The notes under the pieces were generated by a model. That model was not told where the DNA came from and did not search any database. It worked only from the letters and a program-made list of their open reading frames with translations. The translations under genes were made by a program, and so were the position numbers. A stretch of 5,429 nucleotides of DNA from Candidatus Solibacter sp. (GTDB lineage: Bacteria; Acidobacteriota; Terriglobia; Bryobacterales; Bryobacteraceae): assembly GCA_017883345.1 (NCBI GenBank), contig JADGNT010000407.1, positions 1 through 5,429 of the forward strand, in the 5' to 3' direction. This document shows, one piece after another, positions 1-5,366 of the stretch (positions are counted from its first letter, which is position 1; the number at the start of each line of letters is the position of its first letter).

Positions 1-28
1 GCGTCGTTGACCTGAGTGCCGGCCTGGT

Positions 29-52
29 TCACTGGAACTGTCACTGGAACTC
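29..52. repeat. 12-bp tandem duplication over a stop codon
   Basis: TCACTGGAACTG (29-40) is followed directly by TCACTGGAACTC (41-52), identical in the first 11 bases. The right copy holds the last three codons and the TGA stop of the TPR gene on the minus strand. The left copy repeats the same FQ-stop ending in the same frame just beyond it. It looks like a recent slippage duplication. Confidence 0.9.
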
Positions 53-1708
53 GATGGTGGCAACCTCGCCGGCGGTGGCCAGCCGGGCGTTGGCTTTCGG
101 GAAGTACTCGACCGTAATCTTGCGCGGCTTCTGCGCGCCGCAGCCCAGCGTCACCTCGCCATTGCCGGTGTACACCACCTTCGATGGATCGGCCACCAGC
201 AATTTCACCAGCTTATGCGCCGCGTCCTCGATGGAGAGCCGCGCCTGCTGTTTGGGCAGGCAATCCACCTGTTTCAGCGTGCCGCTGACTTTGCCCTCGG
301 GCTTTGGCCCCTCCCACCACGGCACGGGCTTGTCGCCGCCCACCGGCGTTCCGTCGCTGTATTTGGCTTCGGCCTTGTGAAGGTCGGCGAGGGCCTGGGT
401 CTTCAGGCGCGCGAGCTCACGCGCCTTCTCTTCGGCTTCCTGGCGTTTCTCGGCCTCCTCGTGATCGAGGCGCTGCTGCTCCACCAGCATCCGCGCGCGG
501 TGAAATCTCTCGCGCTCGGCAGGGTCGGTGGCGGCCTGTTCGCCGCCGCGCCAGGCTTTGCCGGCTTCGCCGTAGTTGTTCTCGTCCAGGTAGGTTTCGG
601 CAAGCGAACGCCAGTACTTAGTGTTGCGCGGATCGCGCTCGGTGGCGGCCTTCCAGTGCATGAGGCGCTGGCGTGGATCGGTATCGCGGGCGGCCATCAG
701 CGCAAAGGGCTCCGCGAGCTTCGGGTTGATGCCCGCGGCTTTGCGCAGCGCGTCCTCGGCCTTATCGCGGTCGGGTTCCAGCTTCGCGTACTCGATATAG
801 CAGCGCGCGCTGGTGCTGCCGGCTTCCACGGCGGCCTCGAAATTCTCCCGCGCCTCGGCGGTGCGGCCCTCGCGCAGCGCCAGCAGTCCGAGTCCCTCTT
901 CGGCTTCCGCCACCTTCTCATGTCCCTGAAGGAGTTTCCGATATTCGGCGGCCGATTGCGCGCCCACCAGCAGGTCGGCGCGCGCCAGAGAGATCTCCGT
1001 CGCCGACACCTGCCGCTCCGGAAAATCGCCTTCCGCCATGGGGCGGCTGGGCAGCGATGTGGTCTGGAAATTCCCGGCGGCGAAATGCTTCTTAACGGCG
1101 GCTTCCACCTCTGCCGCGGACTTAGAGAACGCGTTGCGATAGGCCGGGTCGTCGGCCACGCCATGGCGCAGGTTGTAGAGCAGCACGCGGATCTTGCCGT
1201 AGTAATCCGGATCGGCCACCATCAGATGGATGCGCGCCCAATCCAGATCGGGCTTGGCCGGCGGCTTGCCGGCGGTGATGCGGATGCCGTTGACCTCGAA
1301 GGTGGAGAAGAACGCGACCAATCCGCGCTCGAAGGCGGGCGGCATCTGGGTGGTGTTGCTCTTCAGAAACAGCCGCGTCAGTTCGCTATAGATCTCGGGC
1401 GTCACCGCGCTCTTCTCGCCGAGCACGATGGCATAACGGTCGCGGCCCTCGGTCAGGGGCGCGGTGGAGGTCCAGCCCTGGGCGTTCTTGAAGACGAAGA
1501 TGCGCAGCGGCAAGGGCGTCTCGAAGTCGTCCTCGCCGACAATCTGGCCGAGCGCGTTGCGGAACTGCTCGAAGCGCACCATGGTTTCGCGGCCGCTGCG
1601 CGCGCCCGCGTCGGTCATGACTTCAAACGGGCCGCGGGTGAACTTCACCCAACGGTCGTCCGCCGCCAGAAGGCACGGGATGGTGCAAAGCAAAAGCAGG
1701 CGCCGCAT
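41..1708 (-). CDS. Exported TPR protein with a degenerate peptidase-like N-terminal domain
   Basis: A 555-residue protein. Residues 1-16 (MRRLLLLCTIPCLLAA) form a short signal peptide, so it is probably exported or periplasmic. Residues about 19-215 resemble the N-terminal domain of acidobacterial TPR proteins related to gluzincin 'peptidase MA' domains, but the expected HExxH is SELTR (108-112) and the expected NEGLAEFF is ERGLVAFF (127-134), so zinc catalysis looks lost. TPR-like helices follow at about 268-310, 317-340 and 350-393, then a highly charged, probably coiled-coil helix (about 394-448). A C-terminal beta-rich domain (472-555) carries two cysteines, in VDCLP and LGCG, and ends GEVATIEF, a module I recall from acidobacterial proteins of this type. 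The start is supported by the signal peptide; the purine-rich GAGAGGGA lies immediately before the ATG, which is unusually close. Function is unknown; a scaffolding or protein-binding role is inference. It is divergent from the tRNA gene. Confidence 0.88.
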   Translation of the reverse strand: MRRLLLLCTIPCLLAADDRWVKFTRGPFEVMTDAGARSGRETMVRFEQFRNALGQIVGEDDFETPLPLRIFVFKNAQGWTSTAPLTEGRDRYAIVLGEKSAVTPEIYSELTRLFLKSNTTQMPPAFERGLVAFFSTFEVNGIRITAGKPPAKPDLDWARIHLMVADPDYYGKIRVLLYNLRHGVADDPAYRNAFSKSAAEVEAAVKKHFAAGNFQTTSLPSRPMAEGDFPERQVSATEISLARADLLVGAQSAAEYRKLLQGHEKVAEAEEGLGLLALREGRTAEARENFEAAVEAGSTSARCYIEYAKLEPDRDKAEDALRKAAGINPKLAEPFALMAARDTDPRQRLMHWKAATERDPRNTKYWRSLAETYLDENNYGEAGKAWRGGEQAATDPAERERFHRARMLVEQQRLDHEEAEKRQEAEEKARELARLKTQALADLHKAEAKYSDGTPVGGDKPVPWWEGPKPEGKVSGTLKQVDCLPKQQARLSIEDAAHKLVKLLVADPSKVVYTGNGEVTLGCGAQKPRKITVEYFPKANARLATAGEVATIEFQ

Positions 1709-1740
1709 TCCCTCTCATTATCTATCACGCGCTACAGGCG

Positions 1741-1768
1741 CGGCGGCGTGACCGCGGCGGCGTGACCA
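1741..1768. repeat. 14-bp tandem repeat between the TPR gene and the tRNA
   Basis: CGGCGGCGTGACCG (1741-1754) and CGGCGGCGTGACCA (1755-1768) are adjacent copies that differ only at the last base. They lie in the divergent spacer, 21 bp before the extended -10 of the tRNA promoter and 32 bp upstream of the TPR start. Replication slippage is the simplest origin; a double operator is possible but unsupported. Confidence 0.85.
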
Positions 1769-1788
1769 CAGTGTGGCCGCCTGAGTTT

Positions 1789-1797
1789 TGCTACAAT
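1789..1797 (+). promoter_or_regulatory. Extended -10 promoter for tRNA-Glu
   Basis: TGCTACAAT combines a TGn extension with a -10 hexamer that matches TATAAT at five of six bases. Transcription would start near 1804, about 7 bases before the mature tRNA. No good -35 hexamer sits at 16-18 bp spacing, which is common for extended -10 promoters. Confidence 0.6.
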
Positions 1798-1810
1798 GGG
1801 ACTCACCCGT

Positions 1811-1885
1811 GGCGCTATCGTCTAATGGTTAGGACAGAGCCCTCTCAAGGCTTAAATACGGGTTCGACTCCCGTTAGCGCTACCA
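1811..1885 (+). tRNA. trnE: tRNA-Glu (anticodon CTC)
   Basis: A full cloverleaf can be drawn. The acceptor stem is GGCGCTA (1811-1817) with TAGCGCT (1875-1881). The D stem is GTCT (1820-1823) with GGAC (1832-1835). The anticodon stem is GAGCC (1837-1841) with GGCTT (1849-1853), around the loop CTCTCAA. The T stem is ACGGG (1858-1862) with CCCGT (1870-1874), around TTCGACT. The anticodon at 1844-1846 is CTC, which reads the GAG glutamate codon. The discriminator base is A1882 and CCA is encoded at 1883-1885. The first acceptor pair is G1-U72 rather than the usual G-C, and the first anticodon-stem pair is also G-U. The gene appears to be transcribed alone. Confidence 0.97.
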
Positions 1886-2393
1886 AAGAATCAACGACTT
1901 ACGGGCTTTGCGCTGTGACGCGCTGTGACGCGCAGCGCGCCAGCGGAATCCCCCCACAAAAGACCAAGCCATGCTGTTGGCAGTTAGCTCGCCAGGATTG
2001 GCCCCCGTTCGCGCACATATGCTCCACCGGCGCGACGACGTCGCCAAGTGGTTGCACAAGGCGCCAAGCTGCCGCCGGCGATCCGTACGTGGCGTCGTGG
2101 CCGTCAGTTTGGCGTGTGGGATCCACCGGCTCAGTGGCCCCCGAAGGGATGGTAGGTGCCCACCCTCATCCGTTTTCCCATGGCCTGATGGACCATCTCC
2201 CAGAAGGCGGCTTCCGGCCCGCCATCACCCCCACAGGAACGGCGCGGACCACCGCTCTCTCGCTAACGATCCGCCCTGCGCCGCTCAAATATGCGCGCTG
2301 CCCAGCGTTGTTCGCTGAACCTGCTCATCTGCGTGACACATCCGCTTCGGCAGAATCAGGGTCGCAATTGCCGAGCGAGCACGCCGCGATGAC
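1886..2393. other. 508-bp convergent spacer with no credible gene
   Basis: This stretch lies between the tRNA (plus) and the 3' end of the EEP gene (minus). Both strands have open stretches, the longest running across the tRNA itself (1762-2427), but none has a ribosome binding site with a plausible start, a recognisable domain or normal amino-acid composition. Apart from the tandem repeat and hairpin at 1911-1939 and a short odd-centred palindrome (2032-2044, GCGACG-A-CGTCGC), I see no structure. It may be eroded mobile or coding DNA, but I could not identify a parent. Confidence 0.5.
1911..1939. repeat. Tandem 10-mer followed by a GC-rich hairpin after the tRNA
   Basis: CGCTGTGACG occurs twice in tandem (1911-1920 and 1921-1930). 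Overlapping the second copy, CGCGCTG (1919-1925) pairs perfectly with CAGCGCG (1933-1939) around a 7-base loop. It starts 25 bases after the tRNA 3' end and could help end transcription, but no T-run follows, so it is not a classical intrinsic terminator. Confidence 0.6.
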
Positions 2394-3419
2394 TCAGAAT
2401 GTCAGGGCCGCGACTACGCCGGCGTGATCGGACGCGTGGGGGGCCTTCCAACCGAGGCGGTCCACAGACTGAATCGACAGACCCCTTTCAAATATGAAAT
2501 CGATTCGCTCAAATGGGCCGTTAGGATGCGCCGCCGGCGGGTCTTCCAGGTAGAGGGGCCAGGTATAACCCGGATTTCCATGGTTCACCGCAGGCCAAGT
2601 ATCGGTGAAGCCGGCCCCCAGCATGATCGCGACCGACTGCGTCCGCTCAGGCGGCGTATGGGTAGCGTTCGAGTTGAAATCACCCGCGACGACAACGCGG
2701 CCTAAGCCACCGACGAGCGTGACGAGTTCCTGGGCTTGCGCTGCCTGCAACTGATCGACCTCGGGGTGGCCTGGAATTGGGCTGACCAGGTGCGTGCCGA
2801 CCAAAGTAAAGGTGCTGCCGCCGAGCGTCACGTCGACGGCGATCCAGCCGTCTGGGACTGGGATGTCGCCAAGGCTGGTCGGGATTGACAAGCTGTGAGC
2901 GAACGGATTTGCCCGGACGTTGGATGTGTGGAGGCCATAGCGGGCCAGGATGACGTTACGATCCAGGAATCCGAGATACGTGCCGTTGCTCATGGGCAGG
3001 GCGATTGCAGTAAGTGGAAGTATCGACACCACCGAATAGTCGGCGCCGACTGCTGTGAGGGCGTCGCTCAAGAGCTTTAGCTGATCCGCGACCGGGGTTT
3101 GATCGGTGGCGCTGGGACCCGTGCTCCAGACAGTCACCTCCTGCAGCGACACCAGGTCGGGGTTGGCGGCCTTGATCTCCTGCGCCAAAATGGCCGCGCG
3201 ACCGGCGAAGTTGCTTTTCTGAACCTCCTGATAGGTAAGATCGATACCCACCGTGGGGGTAGCTGAATTGATATAAGCCAGCGCAAATCCCAGATCAGTT
3301 CCGGCATCCATATTCTGGGTCATCACTGTAACAGCTGTGTTGCCAGGACCTGCCCACACCGAGCATGCTGCGGCGAGCAGGAGCGTGGCATATCGAAATG
3401 CTCGTATGTCGAACGCCAT
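2394..3419 (-). CDS. Secreted endonuclease/exonuclease/phosphatase (EEP) family protein
   Basis: A 341-residue protein with a signal peptide (about 1-23, ending SVWA before GPG), so it acts outside the cytoplasm. The rest is a full-length EEP domain, the metal-dependent fold shared by DNase I, exonuclease III and sphingomyelinases. Family motifs appear in order: TQNMD (34-38, metal-binding Asn36), PDLVSLQEV (87-95, Glu94), RNVILAR (154-160), GTHLV (208-212, His210), AGDFNSN (245-251, Asp247 and Asn249), RIDFIF (305-310, Asp307) and SDH (330-332, Asp331-His332). No key residue is missing, so it should be active as a phosphodiesterase or nuclease; sequence alone does not give the substrate. The start is fixed by GGGAGG four to five bases upstream of the ATG. 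It has its own promoter and appears monocistronic. Confidence 0.92.
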   Translation of the reverse strand: MAFDIRAFRYATLLLAAACSVWAGPGNTAVTVMTQNMDAGTDLGFALAYINSATPTVGIDLTYQEVQKSNFAGRAAILAQEIKAANPDLVSLQEVTVWSTGPSATDQTPVADQLKLLSDALTAVGADYSVVSILPLTAIALPMSNGTYLGFLDRNVILARYGLHTSNVRANPFAHSLSIPTSLGDIPVPDGWIAVDVTLGGSTFTLVGTHLVSPIPGHPEVDQLQAAQAQELVTLVGGLGRVVVAGDFNSNATHTPPERTQSVAIMLGAGFTDTWPAVNHGNPGYTWPLYLEDPPAAHPNGPFERIDFIFERGLSIQSVDRLGWKAPHASDHAGVVAALTF

Positions 3420-3436
3420 AATTCCTCCCGGCGCTC

Positions 3437-3442
3437 AGTATA
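3437..3442 (-). promoter_or_regulatory. Probable -10 box of the EEP gene
   Basis: On the minus strand this reads TATACT, five of six bases of the sigma-70-type -10 consensus. A weak -35 candidate, TGGATT (3460-3465), lies at 17-bp spacing. The start site would be near 3430, giving a leader of about 11 bases that just includes the ribosome binding site at 3424-3429. Confidence 0.5.
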
Positions 3443-3493
3443 TCTCATGAGGGTCTGAAAATCCAGAGTGTTGCACGTGAGGCACGGGAGGAG

Positions 3494-3550
3494 GGTACCA
3501 GAGGGCTCGCCGCCGTTCAAAGTGTTGATGGCCCGGAGCGGGCTGGTACC
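3494..3550. repeat. Imperfect inverted repeat centred on two GGTACC sites
   Basis: GGTACCAG (3494-3501) pairs with CTGGTACC (3543-3550). After a 3x3 internal mismatch, GCTC (3505-3508) pairs with GAGC (3536-3539), leaving a 27-base loop. It lies in the spacer downstream of the CBS gene and upstream of the EEP promoter. No T-run follows on either strand, so it is a weak terminator candidate; a protein-binding site or eroded repeat element is equally possible. Confidence 0.6.
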
Positions 3551-3624
3551 ACCGTGCTGGCAGTTCCAGGCGCCGCACCAGTTGCCGCGCTGGTAAGAAA
3601 TCCGTCCGGCGCGCTCATCGAATC

Positions 3625-4059
3625 TTACCTGCCCGAAATGTAGGTGTGCAGGTGGCCGATGGTCTCCGCCTGCTCGGTGATAATCGCGTTGACCAGGTCG
3701 CCGATTGAAATCACACCCAGAAGTTTGTCCCCGGCGAGCACAGGCAGATGGCGAACGCGATGCTCGGTGATCATCTTCATGCAGTTCTCGACGGAGTGAT
3801 CGGGAGTAACGGTGATGACCGAGCCGGTCATAATCTCGTGAACGAGTGTGTCGCTGGAGGATCTTCGCTGCAGAACGACCTTGCGGGCGTAGTCCCGCTC
3901 GGAGATGATCCCCACAAGCTTGCCATCGGACACAACCAGAAGAGCGCCCACGGATTTTTCGGCCATCATGGCGATAGCCTCATAGACGGTGGCGGTGGGC
4001 TTCACCGACCAGATGGCATCACCTTTCTTCTTCAGAATCGAATCGACTGTTTCCGCCAT
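3625..4059 (-). CDS. Two-CBS-domain protein
   Basis: A 144-residue stand-alone CBS pair (Bateman module), the usual length for this family. CBS1 spans about residues 7-62 and ends in GIISERDYARKVV; CBS2 spans about 73-128 and ends in RHLPVLAGDKLLGVISIGDLV. The G-h-h-S-x-x-D signatures (GIISERD 50-56 and GVISIGD 115-121) normally contact adenosyl ligands such as AMP or ATP. There is no attached enzyme domain, signal peptide or membrane segment, so it is probably a cytosolic energy-sensing adaptor; its partner is unknown. The reading frame stays open upstream to 4323, but I start at 4059 because GGGGAGG sits six bases before this ATG and homologous CBS pairs begin here. A sigma-54-like promoter lies at a suitable distance upstream. 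It diverges from the MerR gene. Confidence 0.93.
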   Translation of the reverse strand: MAETVDSILKKKGDAIWSVKPTATVYEAIAMMAEKSVGALLVVSDGKLVGIISERDYARKVVLQRRSSSDTLVHEIMTGSVITVTPDHSVENCMKMITEHRVRHLPVLAGDKLLGVISIGDLVNAIITEQAETIGHLHTYISGR

Positions 4060-4365
4060 CGCTTGCCTCCCCGCTTCTCTTTGAAAACCGTTCCCAAACA
4101 GCACCTGCATTGTTGGGGCCAAAACCGAGCCGGCAGATTCCGAGCTTACACCCTTTCGACTGCAATGTGGGACGATCCGGGCTTCAACCGTATTCCGGCT
4201 GAATCGGTTGGCGGGAAGCTGTCTCGAAACGGCGTTCTGGGAGATCACTCCTGTGACATCCCCTTCCCGTCCTGTGGCCCTGAGGTCGAAGCACCACCGG
4301 CCGCCGCAATGTGTGCAATCCATTTGGTAGCATTGATTTGTCGATGGAAACGGAAATGGTGCAAG
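4060..4365. other. 306-bp divergent regulatory region between the CBS and MerR genes
   Basis: It holds the CBS ribosome binding site, the sigma-54-like motif (4106-4121) and two copies of GCAATGTG (4162-4169 and 4306-4313). The minus frame is open throughout and in frame with the CBS gene, starting MDCTHCGGRW, but only the first few residues look protein-like and there is no second cysteine pair. I treat it as non-coding. No clear sigma-70 promoter for the MerR gene was found. Confidence 0.55.
4106..4121 (-). promoter_or_regulatory. Candidate sigma-54 (-24/-12) promoter for the CBS gene
   Basis: The minus strand reads TGGCCCCAACAATGCA. Against the sigma-54 consensus TGGCACG-N4-TTGCA it keeps the invariant GG (-24) and GC (-12) at the exact required spacing and matches 9 of 12 defined bases. 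The start would fall near 4095, giving a leader of about 36 bases that includes the ribosome binding site. No enhancer-binding-protein site was identified. Confidence 0.5.
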
Positions 4366-4869
4366 ATGTTTAAAGTCAGGAGTTCCAGGCCGGTCGCTTT
4401 ATCGGGGGAGCAGGGCTACAACAGCAGCGATGTGTCCCGAATTTGCGGCGTCAGCCTTCGGCAGTTGCAGTGGTGGGACGAACGGAAAGTCGTCTCTCCC
4501 CGCCAGGACGGTCACAAGCGCATCTATATGACCGAGGAGGTAGTAGAAATCTCGGTGATCGCCGAGCTGCGCCGCAAGGGCTTCTCGCTGCAAAAAATCC
4601 GCCGCGTGCTCCGATTTCTGCAGAAGGATGCGGGCAAGCGCCTGAGCGAGGCGTTGTCCTCCACTTCCGACGTTCATCTCCTGACCGACGGCAAGAGCAT
4701 CTATTTGGAAGAAGCGCCCAACCGAATCATCGATCTCCTGAAGAACGCACGCCAGCCCATGTTCCTGGTCTGCGTTACGGACCAAGCCAGGCGCCTGAGC
4801 GCGGCCGCCGAGCGCAAGCCGGTCCGATCCGAGACCGCCGCGGCATCGCGCAACGCCCGCGCGGTGTAG
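4366..4869 (+). CDS. MerR-family transcriptional regulator
   Basis: A 167-residue protein. Residues about 18-86 form a MerR-type winged helix-turn-helix: YNSSDVSRICGVSLRQLQWW is the HTH, HKRIYMTEEVVEI (50-62) the wing and next helix, and ELRRKGFSLQKIRRVLRFLQ (67-86) the following helices. Residues about 100-145 form a small C-terminal domain (DVHLLTDGKSIYLEE, then RQPMFLVCVTDQARRL) instead of the long dimerisation helix and metal-binding cysteines of classical MerR, so a metal sensor is unlikely. The last 22 residues are Ala/Arg-rich and probably disordered. ATG 4366 is the only ATG before the HTH in this frame. Its ribosome binding site is weak (GGAAAT eight bases upstream), and TTG 4333 is an alternative. 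The divergent position suggests regulation of itself and the CBS gene; this is inference. Confidence 0.88.
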   Translation: MFKVRSSRPVALSGEQGYNSSDVSRICGVSLRQLQWWDERKVVSPRQDGHKRIYMTEEVVEISVIAELRRKGFSLQKIRRVLRFLQKDAGKRLSEALSSTSDVHLLTDGKSIYLEEAPNRIIDLLKNARQPMFLVCVTDQARRLSAAAERKPVRSETAAASRNARAV

Positions 4870-4930
4870 CAGAAATTGGGGAGACCAGGTGGCTTGGTAG
4901 TGCCGGCGACCGCCGCACATTTGCTGCTGA

Positions 4931-5158
4931 TCCCCATCCCCACCGAAATCGGGCGCCGGCGACGAAGTGATCATGAGCATCGCCGGGCACGTCTCTCGCG
5001 CCATGCTCTCGCGCTACTCCCACATGCGGATGGAGGCGAAGCGGCGGGCCCTCGACGAGATTGCGGCGCGCCAGGGTGCGGCCGACGAGAAGCGCAAGGA
5101 GGAAGCCGAGCGGCGGGATCAGACTGCGACGTTCTCTCAATCACCGGTGGTTCAGTAA
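4931..5158 (+). pseudogene. C-terminal remnant of a tyrosine recombinase (integrase)
   Basis: The frame opens after a TGA at 4928-4930 and reads KSGAGDEVIMSIAGHVSRAM (from 4946), then LSRYSHMRMEAKRRALDEI. This is the extreme C-terminus of a phage-type integrase: the GH of the conserved His/Trp box and, nine residues after the His, the tyrosine nucleophile (codon 5015-5017) in the RYSH context. The tail is charged (RQGAADEKRKEEAERR) and ends PVVQ-stop. The N-terminal DNA-binding domain, the first catalytic arginine and the HxxR box are missing from this frame. A GTG at 4967 could start a 63-residue protein, but I see no ribosome binding site and such a fragment could not catalyse recombination alone. 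Residue of a lost or rearranged mobile element. Confidence 0.8.
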
Positions 5159-5302
5159 TCGCACGGCGGGAAACGTGGGTCGCCGATTGCCTGACAATGG
5201 CGTCAAAGCGTGTCCATCTGCCGCTGCTTCCGAGTGCACCGTCGCTCGTCCGCAATTCGTACATATGCGGCCAACTTCCCAGAACGGGTACAGCGACCTG
5301 GG

Positions 5303-5331
5303 TTTCCACAGACAGCCAGGTGCGCTACTAT
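5303..5331 (+). promoter_or_regulatory. Possible sigma-70-type promoter for the FmdB-type gene
   Basis: TTTCCA (5303-5308) and TACTAT (5326-5331) are separated by 17 bp. Each matches the consensus hexamer at four of six positions. Transcription would start near 5338, leaving a leader of about 29 bases with the ribosome binding site. Confidence 0.4.
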
Positions 5332-5351
5332 ATGTGAAGAGAGGACGGGTC

Positions 5352-5358
5352 AAGGAGG
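5352..5358 (+). promoter_or_regulatory. Strong ribosome binding site
   Basis: AAGGAGG lies eight bases before ATG 5367. This near-perfect Shine-Dalgarno sequence decides the start of the gene cut by the window edge. Confidence 0.85.
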
Positions 5359-5366
5359 AAACGACC

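Larger units (their letters stand above)
5159..5366. other. 208-bp spacer before the FmdB-type gene
   Basis: No gene is supported here. A minus-strand frame contains ICTNCGRATV, which looks like half a zinc ribbon, but it lacks a second cysteine pair and a ribosome binding site. The right end holds the promoter and ribosome binding site of the next gene. Confidence 0.5.

Noticed and set aside
215..1765. A 516-codon open frame on the plus strand opposite the TPR gene
   Set aside because: It is the mirror of a GC-rich coding gene; its translation is Arg/Ala/Gly/His-rich without domains, and the minus-strand gene has a signal peptide, TPRs and a known-type C-terminal domain.
1762..2427. 221-codon plus-strand frame spanning the tRNA
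   Set aside because: It reads straight through an intact tRNA gene and its composition is not protein-like.
3566..3593. Imperfect stem CCAGGCGC...GCGCTGG downstream of the CBS gene as a terminator
   Set aside because: The stem needs a bulge and no T-run follows on the minus strand, so an intrinsic terminator is not supported.
4060..4323. 88-residue in-frame N-terminal extension of the CBS protein with a CxxC start
   Set aside because: There is no domain after MDCTHCGGRW, a strong ribosome binding site marks the ATG at 4059, and the extension would place the promoter-like motif inside the gene.
3748..4365. Plus-strand open extension upstream of the MerR gene
   Set aside because: It runs antisense through the CBS gene and the divergent spacer; MerR homology begins only after 4366.
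4399..5004. 201-codon minus-strand frame opposite the MerR gene and recombinase remnant
   Set aside because: It shows no recognisable motif or ribosome binding site and is the shadow of the plus-strand MerR gene.
1811..5158. tRNA-Glu plus recombinase remnant as the two ends of an integrated island
   Set aside because: I found no second copy of the tRNA 3' end near the remnant; the only shared word is the 7-mer TTCGACT near 4155, which is expected by chance.
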